DNA of 64,000 nucleotides from Strongylocentrotus purpuratus (Eukaryota > Echinodermata > Echinoidea > Camarodonta > Strongylocentrotidae), in NCBI RefSeq assembly GCF_000002235.5, contig NW_022145613.1, positions 12,052,429 to 12,116,428 of the forward strand, in the 5' to 3' direction. Below the pieces are notes generated by a model. It saw only the letters and a list, made by a program, of their open reading frames with translations, was not told the DNA's origin and did not search any database. A program made the translations under genes and the position numbers. Positions 47,366-58,652 of the stretch are shown here, piece after piece (the first letter of the stretch is position 1; each line of letters begins with the position of its first letter).

Positions 47366-50333
47366 TAGAATTAATGTGAAATTCCTTTAGTTTTGACCTT
47401 AGGTGTAAATATCCACTGTTATTCATTATTGCAAATACAACACAAATATGGTGTGTGACTTTAAAACAATCCATGACTTTGATACACAGATTTGCCAGAT
47501 TTACTTTACGTCATCATGACAATGGTACTGCTCCAAAACAAAAATAAACTATAGAATCAGAATGTAAGTTGGTCATGTGATCTTGACACACTGACACAGG
47601 AAATCATGTGAGTTATTTGTTCTATTTTGCATCCATTTTCATTGTATTTGTGGTTCTTGTTATTTTGTTCTTGTGCTTGTTCTTATTATAATACCTGTTT
47701 TAATAGGGGTGTAAGTCAAATGACGCACAAATCATACTGAGTGTCTGAGTGAAAGTTTGTCGACCCTGCGGACTGCGATTATGCATGGGAGACCATGTGA
47801 TGTGTGATGAGATAGTCTACATGCACCAGACCCTTTTCTCAATGTTTAACAAGAAAAATACAAAATACATGTATCTCTGCAACTTAACCTTTCATCACTC
47901 TCATGTTTGATGATGCTATTAATTGTACATTTGGTTTTAAAAATCAACATACTATGAGGACTAACATTTAAAACTAATAGTTGGATTTTCCTTTAGTAAT
48001 GAAGGCTGTTTCATTTAAGATCATTTGTATATACCTTGAAGATGTATTTAGCAGCTGAAAATCTACTCATACTGACAGCTGGATTTCGCTATAAACATTT
48101 GTTTTGGCCTCAAAATCAATTTCTTATAGGCACTGCTCATTTGTTCAAGGATAAAGCAATTTTGTGATAGAATACAAAATTCTCATATGACAAGCATTGA
48201 CCATCATAAGTCTATGACAGCAAGTGATAAATTTAATCTATAATATTAGGTACAAGATAGAGTACAAAAGCAAGCACCAGAAAAATGTAACTTCTCCTAT
48301 CTGTTTGTAAATATAATGTAAAGAATGATTTGCATATTTATTTGTTATTTATTTATTTGTACATTTATCCATATATTGATATTTTATTCAATTACATTTG
48401 TATATATTTTGTTTAGTAATACAACTACTCTCTTTCTAATAGATATTATCATTCTTCTGAACATGACTTATGTCACATAAAATCATATATTCTAGCTCTT
48501 GTCCGAGTTTTGAATGACAGACTATTAAATTCACTAATGATATGCGTGCAATTGTCACGTTGATATCTACTTTACAAGTGATGAGGGACAGCTATCCATT
48601 GTGAAGCAAATTGCTTATTTGACCATCAAGGCTGAGCCACTTACAGCGTAATTTCACTTTTTTAAACAAGCGATTGTCATTCACACGGAGAAGGATTCAA
48701 TACCCTTCAATTAACTTCTGTCACTGCCCAATATGTGTGAACTTCCGTTGTATTAATATACAGTGTCTCCTCAATAGCGTAACATCATTTTATATTGCTA
48801 ATTTGTGGAAAGGGGAAAGAGAGTAGTCTGTAATATCAAGCTTGTTCGGGAATGGTGATGCATTTTCTGTATACTATCCTTACATACCTGTATGAAGTTG
48901 TGTAATGGTCATATGTGATTGTTTTTTAAAAGAAATTATCTAGAAATTATTTGGAAGGGTTGAGTATGTATGTAGTGTATGAATGATTGCATTATTGTGA
49001 GGTTGTAATTTCAAATATAAATGCCATTTGGGAGGAATCCTTTTCATATGCATTAATTGTGATTCTATGATTTTGTTTGACTCCGGAATAAAAAGAATAA
49101 GAAACCTTACAATTTTTCCCCACCTAGCTACCAGAACTTAACCAGTATACGCATTGGACGAGTAAACCTTTAAAGCCTGTTAACCAATTACCTAGATTAA
49201 CCTTTTTTCAAAGGAATTACAAGTGATAAGGTGTAATTAAGTTCAAGACTACCAAGCAAGCATATCTTTGTGCCTGACAACAGTTTTGTATTGTTAGATC
49301 GTTAACCATGGCAACACAAACAATTCATGGCAAAATGACAGGTTACTGACTGATAGTTAATAGCAGCTCTGCCCTGTCCGATATGCTAATCTATCTGTCA
49401 TTGTCATGAGATGTACATATCAGTTTGAAATGTAAATATTAACCAAGAGCCAAGACTTCTTATTTTATTAAATATGAAAGAGAACATACAAAGGCACTTG
49501 AATGTGTTAGTATTCTAACGCTTTTATTTAATGTTACTGTGCAGACTCGATCTACTGTGAAAACACTATATTTAAAAACTATTAATATTTTTAAAATAAA
49601 TCTGATGCAAAATCTGTGGGATGTAAAATTTCTGCTCTGTTTTTGTGTGTGCTTTATAGTCAAATGAAAACAAATACATTTGTGACAAAATACAGGATAC
49701 TTTTTGCTTTCTTTTCAAAACAAACATTTTGCTTAAAAATATTCAATATTCAATTCCGAACTTCAATTTAACCACAGATTTTCAAAAATACTGGGAGAAG
49801 GTTCAAAGCAATTTTCTATCAAATGATTAAGCCTATCCAATGACTCTACCCTAGCTATCACTACGGAGTGTGTATTTCAGGTCAACTTTGGTACTTGTAG
49901 AGTCTAGTTACAGATGATTATAATAAGAATGTTCTATGCTTGTATGGCAAACAAATTTTTTTCGTGGCTTTTGCAATATTAGGTGTCACTGTTTCCTTTC
50001 CATGTTTTAACAGCTCAAATGATATTGATTGGCTAGGTTCCTTCCTGTTTTCTATAAATCTATCCTTTCTCTTATCTAACATTTCACAAAACCTTGGTAT
50101 ATTCAGTCTGGGTCACTCCATTCCTCAAAAAGGTGTCATACTTGACAAGATTAACATTGATTGTACTCTCAGCTTATTTCTGTTTAGTTGGAGATAGGAA
50201 GTTTTATTTATTTGATTTTTTAAAATGTATTAGTGTGTTCTAAAATGTTTTTACTTGCATTAATGTGAGAAGGTCTAAGAGTAAGACGGCACGTACCGGA
50301 AAAACAAATGTGTAGAATTATTAAATAGAATTC

Positions 50334-50466
50334 ATGCCCTTTGGTAAGGCATTAATCCTCATTACCAGGCCCCTCGGAGTGGACCTAAAGCCGTCGGCCG
50401 TCTGGTTGCTTACTTACAAGCATTTATGCTTTCTTAGCAGTCAGGTAAAATAACCACCACCACCAT
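50334..50466 (+). mobile_element. 5'-truncated SINE (body and tail), plus strand
   Basis: Starting atgccctttggtaaggcatt, the segment matches the reverse complement of 7762-7890 through taatcctcattaccaggccc, aaagccgtcgg and the tail gcagtcaggtaaaataacca, then a short (CCA)n. The tRNA-like head is missing, which fits 5' truncation during target-primed insertion. Confidence 0.75.
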
Positions 50467-51051
50467 ACACAGCATTGTATTATGGTTTCTGATGAGTTTG
50501 GTCAGGGAATTTCACTTTTGTATAATAAAATGTTTAGGCTGGAGAAGGAAGAATACATTTCTATGTTTCCATTGATTTTTATCTATTTTATGTTGAGAAT
50601 TGAAGAAAGATGTGATGTGGGTGTATCTCTGTCTCTTGTCCAAGGATGCAAATAATAGTATTTGTTAAAATTTTCTTTTAACACAGGATCTAAGTCTTTT
50701 ACTCGAAATCTCTTTTCAACCCACCTCTTCCTATCCTGCCCGTTTGACATTGTATGTTCCATTGGGTTCACTCAAGATCATTTACAAGGAGACTGAGGTT
50801 TATCACAGGTTATTCACCCCACGCCCGACACTTGAGACCATTCACTCTTGAATTTTTTATGTCATCTGTCTAGCTAAGTTCCAACACCATTTGCTACATG
50901 TGGGACCTGTACATCTATTTCTTTCGACCTCACCAGAGTGTGGTTCATGAAAGACTTCTGGTTAAATCTACATTGCCAGCACAAATCCTTGTCTGTGGTA
51001 TGTGTGTGTCTGAACAGTGAGAGTATGCCGACTGCACCCCATAGACTCCTT

Positions 51052-51305
51052 TGGCAAAACGTTAATCTACATTTGCCACTCTCCACCCAGGTCTTTAAAT
51101 GGGTACCCAGTAGGATGATTTAGTAATTTGCTCATGATTGTGAGCATCTGTAAATTGATGCCTGGCTGAAATGCTCCACAGGGAGTGGAGAATGTGCATA
51201 TATTGTGTGCGGGAAAGCATGAATCTGATGACTGGGGTAATAATATATCTGTAAAGCGCTTAGAGACCAGCGCTATATAAAAGCGGAATATTACTATATT
51301 ATATT
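51052..51305 (+). mobile_element. SINE-like retroposon with AT-rich tail
   Basis: The segment contains ccactctccacccaggtctt, then taaatgggtacccagtagga. It later contains gtaaagcgcttagagaccag, then cgctatataaaagcg, and ends in attactatattatatta. This body-then-GCGCTATATAAA-then-(ATT)n order recurs in the segments at 47148 and 33190. The family is not named here. The tRNA-like head is not recognised in this copy. Confidence 0.5.
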
Positions 51306-51519
51306 ACAAGAGCTGCTCCCTACACAGCCAGTGACCGACCAAGTTTAGACTCGGCTCAAGACTCTACGGAATTGTTTTTAAGTGTCAAATTAATTAGAGT
51401 CTGTGCCCGCAGACTAGCAACGTGTCACAGGCTCTGTGACCTGAGCTTGAGGACACCGTCTGTAATGGATGTCATACATATTCTCCTGTCCAATCAGCTG
51501 TGTGCACTTACTGGGCTCA

Positions 51520-52330
51520 GGTAGCCATAGGCTATGAGACTGACACCAGTGTTTACTTGTGGGACTACAGTGTTTACATGGCTTCCCCTCTCTACCAGGG
51601 CACCCTGCCTTATTTCTGTGATGGTAATATTGAGCGGATGTTTAGACCATGTTCAAGTGCTAGCTGTGATAATGATGACAAGAGTTGTGTTTGGAAGTCC
51701 CTGTACTTGTGAAAGAAAATGTGCTCAAGTTTGAAAATTGATGCAGTTTGCAGTATAATGTGAATTAATCATCTCGTTGGATCATGGAATTGCACTATTA
51801 TTGGGGGACTTTTGCTGGTCAATAATTTAAGTAGATTAAGTTCTTAAAATCAAAAGATGAAAGAAAAGTGATTGAGATATTGTGATTATTATTGAAATTG
51901 TGGGGAAAAGCAATGGGGTGGGATGGAGAAATGGGAGAAGAGGAAGGGAGGGGGATGGGAAGAGGGATGTAGAAGGAAGATTATTTGGTTGTTTGTTTTT
52001 ATTACTTTTTTAGTGAAGGCAAATCTTAAACTCTTTAAAAGACTTTATGGTGGCCTTTAATGTAAGGTCATCTTTTGTCTTTTCAATATCAAGATTATGC
52101 AGAAAAACTAGTAACCATCTTTGACACCTAGTCACAATAGACCCTCTTCATGAAATCAGCCTTTAATCAAGTGTGCAATGAGTCATTCAATGTCATGTTC
52201 AGGGATTTTATGTCTGACCTCAATGTTTATATTTGGGACTACAGTGTTTGTTTTCAACAGTCTCACAGCTCTCTACCACTTTAATTAATTGCCTTATTCT
52301 AAAAGGCTGTCCATATTTTAAGAAGATTGA
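51520..52330 (+). repeat. Diverged direct duplication
   Basis: The word gggactacagtgttt with flanking cagtgtttacttgt occurs at 51537-51580 and again at 52213-52250 (caatgtttatattt). Downstream similarity follows (ctctctaccagggcaccctg versus ctctctaccactttaattaa). The offset is about 675 bp. No coding pattern is preserved. Confidence 0.35.
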
Positions 52331-53015
52331 TAGCCAAGATAAGTGTTCCTTGACCCATTAAAATTGATATATTACAGTTTTATGTTTGTAAAGATTTTAT
52401 TACTGCAGTGTATGAAGCAGTCATTCAATTTTTTTAGTTGTATTTTGTTCTTGGACTTTCATGTAGGCTTACCATTCATATTTTAAAGGACATTATTGAG
52501 GACTAATTATAGCAAACTGATTGCATATCATTGTAATGTTATTGTCATTTCATGCATTAGAACCCTTTGGATAGTTTAAGGGGGGCTTGAGTGGGTTGTA
52601 CTCTCCACCTTTATAATAAAAATGGCATACATTGTACCTTAAACACTTAAATGTACCCCCCCCCCCCCCACCCCCTTAATGTGTTCTCTTACGCCTTAAG
52701 TTATGATTGTATGGAAATTTTTACTGGAGTTGAGTTTAATTTTTCTTATCATTATTGAAAATGTACATCAATTTTCACTTTTATGTACTAACAATGATCA
52801 AGTTTCAAGGTTGCATTATCTTAATACATTCTAAGCTAAATAGATCAACATTTCACATTCTTTTGTGAGTCTGTTGAGAGACATAAGAACTTACCTATTT
52901 AATACAGAGCGAACGTCTTTACGACACTGAACATGATTTCTGAATGATTATGGCAATTTGACTTTCAATAAATATATCCACTGGTACTCATTATTATGTT
53001 TGTTTTCCTCTGCAG

Positions 53016-53229
53016 GTTTCAAAGGATTATTTCACCGAAAACGGGAGAGTGATTTGGGCCATCCAGATGTGTCGTCCACTGGGGGCGACAGCCAAGGGTC
53101 GCAGCAGCTTTCGTCGTCAGCCAATGACCTCCACCCGGTGTCGTACGCAGGCAATCTGCATGATCTCCCGGAGAGACCCAGTGCATTCAATCGAGTTCTT
53201 CAACAAATTAAAACCAGGCCAACTACTAT
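53016..53229 (+). CDS. TMCC-like gene, exon 2 (conserved N-terminal block)
   Basis: This internal exon lies between acceptor tttcctctgcag (ending 53015) and donor gtaagt (from 53230). It is 214 bp, entering in phase 1 and leaving in phase 2. It encodes FKGLFHRKRESDLG, a Ser/Gln-rich linker, then VSYAGNLHDLPERPSAFNRV followed by LQQIKTRPTT. Vertebrate TMCC2 has a clearly corresponding order: a GLKHLFH-type basic motif, then a [20 protein letters not shown]-type block and LQQIRSRPS. TMCC proteins are ER-membrane proteins with a central coiled coil and C-terminal membrane segments; TMCC1 acts at ER-endosome contacts and TMCC2 has been linked to apoE/APP. This exon supplies the cytosolic N-terminal block, whose exact function is not known to me. 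Decayed copies of its 3' end follow at 53720 and 53924. Confidence 0.9.
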
Positions 53230-53287
53230 GTAAGTATCAAATAAACATTTATTTTTATTATACATACATTAAACCATGAAATTTCCA

Positions 53288-53701
53288 ATCGTCTGGTGAG
53301 AGCCTTGGGGGGGGGGGGGGGAGGATGTTTCACAAAGGTCCTAAGTTGAACTTGTCTTTAAGTTGGACTTCACAATTATGGAAAGCTGTTAGCATCTTTG
53401 AAAATATTTTGTAAAAGTTATTTTAAAAGGTATAAAATGTTGATTCAAATCATTCATATTTTCTATTATCAAGGAGATTTCATGTTCTTGATATGGAATT
53501 TATGGAAAGTCTAAAATAGTTGAATTTTTTGCTTTGAATATATTTTATTTTAAGGCTACAAATGGCTCTCCGTAATGTTTACGTCAAACTTAGAGTTAAG
53601 TTTGTCTTAGGATCTTTGTGAACCCCCGCCCCAAGGAGGTCATTAATTCACAATTTTTGTATGTATAATAAAGTCAATGCTTTTCTGGCTCTCATGAGAT
53701 G
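53288..53701. mobile_element. GAGAGCCAGAAGGG hairpin element split by a MITE
   Basis: The left arm atcgtctggtgagagcc (53288-53304) is cut at its seventeenth base by the MITE 53303-53636. The right arm caatgcttttctggctctca, then tgagatg, is at 53674-53701. The same hairpin occurs undisturbed at 53828-53913 in the next tandem unit. Confidence 0.65.
53303..53636. mobile_element. MITE with CCTTGGGG / TTTCACAAAG ends
   Basis: The left end CCTTGGGG(G)n followed by TTTCACAAAGGTCCTAAGTT mirrors the right end AGGATCTTTGTGAAcccccg, then CCCCAAGG. Inward matches include GTCTTTAAG / CTTAGAG. The 334-bp interior is AT-rich and non-coding. The poly-G run of about fifteen lies within the left end. Confidence 0.7.
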
Positions 53702-53719
53702 TGTGTTTAATTAAAGGTA

Positions 53720-53780
53720 GAGAGAAACCTGGTGCTTTCAATTATATTCTTCAAGAAATTAAAACTAGTCTAACGGCTAT
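53720..53780 (+). pseudogene. Decayed tandem copy of the 3' end of TMCC exon 2 (copy A)
   Basis: The sequence gagagaaacctggtgctttc, then attcttcaagaaattaaaac and ggctatgtac, aligns with the exon 2 end gagagacccagtgcattcaa, then gttcttcaacaaattaaaac and tactatgtaag. By eye about 80 percent of some 52 positions match. One extra base near the start shifts the frame and the aligned frame then hits a stop. The donor has become gtacat. The copy is not expected to be spliced. Confidence 0.75.
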
Positions 53781-53827
53781 GTACATATACAGTTTCACTG
53801 TACATACATTAATCCATGAAATTTAAA

Positions 53828-53913
53828 ATCATCTGTTGAGAGCCAGTAAGGCTTTATTATCTCACTTGATTTTACGTAGAGTTACTACCTTTCTAGCTGT
53901 CAGCAGATGTAAT
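53828..53913. mobile_element. GAGAGCCAGAAGGG hairpin element, near-complete copy
   Basis: The left arm atcatctgttgagagccagt, then aaggctttattatctcac, is mirrored by gagttactacctttctagct, then gtcagcagatgtaat. The total is 86 bp with a loop of about 13 bp. It lies inside the tandem unit that also carries pseudo-exon copies A and B. Confidence 0.8.
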
Positions 53914-53923
53914 TTTAAAAACA

Positions 53924-53977
53924 AAGAAAGACCCAGTGCAAATAATTGAGTTATTCAATAAATCAGAACTACTATTT
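53924..53977 (+). pseudogene. Decayed tandem copy of the 3' end of TMCC exon 2 (copy B)
   Basis: The sequence aagaaagacccagtgcaaat, then gagttattcaataaatcaga and actactattt, aligns with exon 2's gagagacccagtgcattcaa, then gagttcttcaacaaattaaa and actactatgt. Deletions and substitutions break the frame, and the donor has become gtatat. The spacing to copy A is about 205 bp. With the 334-bp MITE removed, the spacing from exon 2 to copy A is about 215 bp. Confidence 0.7.
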
Positions 53978-54604
53978 GTATATGTATACCGGTACAGCAA
54001 ATAACATGTACGATCGACCCCCCCCCCCCCCCCCCTAAAATGAATTTCCTCATTTTTTACAGGAAATGCTAATATATGTTTCTCTTATATTTTGAAATGA
54101 TAACACTACCATTAACTAGTATATAATCAACTTGTCCTTCCCAAAGCAAAACTATGTAGCCATGAAGCATTCTTGTAGTACTTCCGGCCGGCACATGATG
54201 TAATTCGACCAGGTTTCATTTTCACTTCAATGATTTCATAGAACTGTACAATACGTATGACGGATTTAATTGATATACAATTCAGACTTCCGGTACAAGA
54301 TTATGTGTACACTCATTGGTGGTGTGGGTGAATTGTGGTATCAGTAGGTCTGATCATGGATTCTTAGTAGGTCCATGGTCTGATATAGGATCCCCTCTGA
54401 GCCAGCCCAAATTATTCTGATGAGCCTGACATTGAGACTAATTGCCACCTCTGTCTCTCTAGTACATCCTGGTTCGCCTATCTCGTTCGGTCGGTCCTTG
54501 AGGACCTATTTTGTGATTTGAGTCAATAGTTGCCAATCACTTGGTGGTCCATGCTCTCCAGAAAGCAGTCAGCACTACTAACGAACGGCTCGTTAACGTC
54601 TCCG

Positions 54605-54986
54605 CCGCGGAATACACCACTCTGCTAATTCTCCACGTAATTTACGAGATATGATTCAAACTTGCTTATGGAGTTATGCATAGGAAGTGGGGTCTATTCA
54701 AGGAAATGATTTGGATTGTGAGTCTCCTCGTTTGTGTTGTGTCTGTGGGATGCGTTTCCATGTTTCATTGTTGTTTATTCTAAATTGCACCGCGGAATAC
54801 CCTACTCTGCTTTAATTCTCCACGTAATTTACGAGATATGATTCAAAGTTGCTGATGGAGTTATACATAGGAAGTGTGTTCTATTCAAGGAAATGACTTG
54901 GATTGTGAGTCTCCTCGTTCGTGTTGCGTTTCGGCGTTTCTGCAGGATGCGTTTCTATGTTTCATTGTTGTTTATTCTTAATTGCA
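54605..54986 (+). repeat. Tandem duplication, two units of about 185-197 bp
   Basis: The unit begins ccgcggaatac (54605 and 54790) and contains ttctccacgtaatttacgag and ggattgtgagtctcctcgtt. It ends atgtttcattgttgtttatt (about 54770 and 54965). The second unit is about 10 bp longer (gcgtttcggcgtttctgcag). The flank 54440-54600 is CpG-richer than the surrounding intron. No coding frame is conserved between units. Confidence 0.85.
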
Positions 54987-56885
54987 AGTGTCGCTTCATT
55001 CTTGATTAGTATTAAATGCACCGTGAATGGATGTCAGATGAGAACGCAAGCATCTAGGCACAGTGTCAAAATTATTTATGTTTTTCTGGCAAGGATGAGG
55101 AATATGTACTGCTACTAAGCATCGGAATATTCAGTGCTCTTCGATAAAGATGATTTATGTATTGATGTTTATTGTTCCTTCTGTTTAATTAGGCAGTTCA
55201 CTTAACAGAGGAAGACGTGTTTTCTGAATTTGTGCACTTCGTATCTTTTATTAAGTGTTGGATCAAAGCATAACATCTGTATGGATTAATATATATGAAA
55301 TACCTTGGAATGACCAGTTCCAAATGACACCACTTGAATGTGTAGTTCGGCCTGTCTTGCTAAAGTCAATATCATTCAGAGATCAACAAGTGTTAATTGG
55401 TTTTGCTATGGCAACCTGTACAGTTGAAGGGCTTTAATACCTGCATTGAAGTGTTAATGACACGAATATGGGCAAGTTTAATCATTCATAGTTGCATTTT
55501 GAATCTCTTGAAGAGCAAGCCTTGTGTGTTTGTCATGATCAATGACAAATGAGCTTTGATTTTACTAATATTTTCTAAATATGTAACAATTGATATGAGG
55601 GGGAAAAAAAATCAAATAATTTAATGAGGATTTATTGACAAGCTCCTTGTCGTTGATGTCTGAGATTGTCTGATCACTCCCTTTAAGACATCTGAGAAGT
55701 TTTCTTTTGTCTCTAGGGTCATTGGCAAGGTGAATGTAATATGATATTAAGAAATTAAGAGGAACATGCTGTTGTATATACATATACTGGGCTTACCTTA
55801 CCCTTTGGGGGAAAGATTAGTGAATTGAAATGTATCACACTCAAAGGATAACAGCAAGACTTTCTGATGCATACTCGGAAGAGATTATCATACTACATGT
55901 AGTTCACATTTATGGATTATTGAATAGACATTGATCATACGCAAGAGATTATAGTAAGATCTTCAAATTGATTTTTCTGTAATGTTAATGGCCCTATAAA
56001 GAAGGAATTGAAACCTCTTTGTAATGTTCTTGAATAAAAAAAACGGTACTTATAAAGCCCTTTCCACCGAAGGCTTTTCCCACGTTATCTTTCCTTTAAG
56101 GTTTACCTCAGACAATTAACCCTTTTTGTGGTCGCTATTGTGGTTCATGACTCAACCAACAAAAAAACATGAATATTTGTTCAGCAAGGGCAAATAATCA
56201 TCCAAATGTCCTCCATTTGTGTTTTTTTATGTAGCTTTTCTTTTTCTCAGAAAGTCAGATTAACAATTAAAAAAAAAAAACTTGTATATTTGATGTTTGG
56301 CTTTTTTCTCTTTGATTGTCAGCTGTGCTAAGGGTTTAAGTTGTATAGAAACCTTCTTCCTTGTTATGTTTATATACTGTATGTGGCTATTCATTATTCA
56401 AAGTAGATTTATTACACAGCCCCAAGCTATGTATGAATGAATGACGTCTGTTTTGTGGTCATGTTGTGGCATATGACTCGATACAAAAAATAACCATTGT
56501 GCGAAGCACGTATGAAAACTGCTCCACACGATATGTACTTCACGAACATGATTCAAATACGACATGCATACAATGTAGCTCTATTATTTAGCTTGCTATA
56601 TTGTACTGCTACTTTATGTTTAATTGAAGATTTGTCACTGAAGCTTTCACTTTCTTTTCACGCTACATAACTCAATCAATGGTTGTTTTGTAGCATCATT
56701 GTCAAGTATGTGGTCAGAACACTTGTGGCTGAAGTGCTCATCGGGGCACTTTTTCTTTCTCATGGAGATTCACTTTGGGGGGTTACAGTAAAAGTGCAAC
56801 ATAGTTCATAATCAAAGGCTCCCAGTTATCTCTCTCTCTCATTCTTTCTCTGGCAGAAGTGCTGTAGTAGAGATATATCCCTTTC

Positions 56886-56912
56886 AGCTAATGCCTTTTT
56901 GGCTCTCAAAAA
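56886..56912 (-). mobile_element. Single arm of GAGAGCCAGAAGGG hairpin element
   Basis: The sequence agctaatgcctttttggctc, then tca, reads on the minus strand as TGAGAGCCAAAAAGGCATTA. The possible partner at 56850 (ctggcagaagtgctgtagta) is weak. Confidence 0.45.
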
Positions 56913-57654
56913 AAATAAATTAGTCTCTGTTTCTCATCTTTCATGAGGAGCAGTTTCAAGTTTTTTTAGTGAATCCTCTTGCTGATACCCTTGGACCTTG
57001 GGTAAGATTGGCCTCATTCAATTGTACAGATATTTGAAAAATATTTTTTCATATGTTGTTTTATGGATATCTACTCCTGTGAATTATACAATTACTCAGC
57101 ATAAAAGCATTGATATGATATATTTTGATTACCTAAACTAAGTTTCAGAATTGATGGGGAGAGAGATAGCCTATAATTTAATTGCAAACTACTAGTTACT
57201 TTTCTTGAATTGCCAGGGCCAAACAATATTGTTAAAATTATCCTCCTTTTTTCTCAAAATCATTATCTCAGCGTAGCAAATGGAGTTGTTAATCAAAATT
57301 CTTATCTCCTGATAAGGGTGTGAGGGTTATACAAGTTTGTAATATCAATTTGAAATCATACTTTGTACAATGTCAGATATTAATACAAAGTTCAGGTGAG
57401 TAGAGTTTGCATGTCAGGTGATGAATAATTAACACATATTTGCCATTCATCAGCAATGATTAGTAAATCATAGTCCGAAAAGAATGATTAGATTTGAATT
57501 GCACTGGACTCAATTGGTTTAGGAAGTTATTTTTAAAAAATCAAGAATGTATTGAATAGTAAAGTCTAAGGTAATTATTAAAAACTATTATTAAGGCCAA
57601 GAAAATTTGATTCCTATTTGTTCTTTCAAATTTCTTGACAATACAAAAAATCAT

Positions 57655-57735
57655 GTTTTTTAAATATTTTATTATGTATTTTCTATTTTTTATTTTCTAT
57701 TTTTTATTTTCTATTTTCTATTTTCTATTTTGTAT
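57655..57735 (+). repeat. TATTTTC/TATTTTT minisatellite
   Basis: Alternating ctattttctattt and ctattttttattt units, 7-14 bp period. Confidence 0.85.
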
Positions 57736-58570
57736 AGTTTGTCCGCACATTCAAATTCTATGGGGCAATTTCAACACAGGTTGTCTAATTTGAACTTTAT
57801 TTTTACATTGTCATTTAGTGCACTAAAAAGATCCTCAGAATACGGTGTAAGAAAATTGCCGCCATGACTTCTCATGCAAATTTCAAATGTCAGAGCAAAA
57901 ATATCAAATATCCAAATAAGGAGCCGAGAGGAAAAAGGGAGCGGGAGGGGAAGACAAAAATAGGAATAATTATTACATGACCTCAACTAAAATCATTTGA
58001 AATCATAGATAACGGTGAACATGAAGGAACATGAAATTATATCTAATGGGTGGAGACTGGAGACTAATTAGTACAATATGTTTTTTGTTTTTTAAAGGTT
58101 TCATTTTGGTAAGCAGATTGGCAACATGATTTTGCGTGAAGGGTGTAGTTGTGTGGGAATTACAAAGTCTAAGAGGATCGTGATAAGGTTGTACATGTTC
58201 GTGAGTAATAATCACTCATGGACGGACTACATTGATAATGGTTCATCTACCTACTTGAGCCACGTGGTTCCCTTCATTAAGTCAATAGGAATGAGTCAAT
58301 GCAGCAGTCAGTGGGTTAAATAGGAACATTATTGAAGTGATACTGATAACCAATCAATGGTTGGTATGATGAGTTTGCTGCCCCCCAGCATTGATCCATT
58401 TGTAAAGTTCAGGCAAGAGTTCATTGACCTCTGCTTGCCCAGCCTCTGACTAGACATACAGGTATGTGTCATCCATGAAATGGGCGGACATTAATAGCTA
58501 TAGGGTAGAGCCAAATGTAAATGTAGCTTGTTCTTTTTAGTGCAGTAGTCTGCATCGATTCTCTAATTTG

Positions 58571-58652
58571 ATTTTTTTTTAATTTTTTTTAAAAATTTTT
58601 ATTATTATTATTATTATTATTTTTTTTTTTTTTTTTTTTTGGGGGGGGGGGG
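58571..58652 (+). repeat. Poly-T, (ATT)n, poly-T, poly-G tract
   Basis: T-rich sequence with (ATT)n at about 58600-58619, then T21 and G12 directly joined. Confidence 0.9.

Larger units (their letters stand above)
12979..53015 (+). other. Giant intron of the TMCC-like gene (about 40 kb)
   Basis: The intron runs from donor gtaaga at 12979 to acceptor tttcctctgcag ending 53015. It contains alternative first exons, a possible nested small gene, many transposon remnants and simple repeats, listed separately. Stretches where I see nothing specific beyond AT-rich sequence and TACATGTA motifs include 13560-14090, 14150-14960, 15040-16840, 17010-17630, 17850-18680, 20360-20920, 22750-23520, 24850-25400, 25500-26350, 27000-27600, 27650-28000, 32000-33180, 36590-37490, 37540-38610, 39720-42640, 43520-44300, 44360-45220, 45530-46130, 47370-50330 and 52340-52950. 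Confidence 0.7.

Noticed and set aside
47135..47368. Frame starting MKPSTSPLRRWRD with CRACGK-like residues
   Set aside because: It coincides with the degenerate SINE, and the cysteines do not make a recognisable zinc-binding motif.
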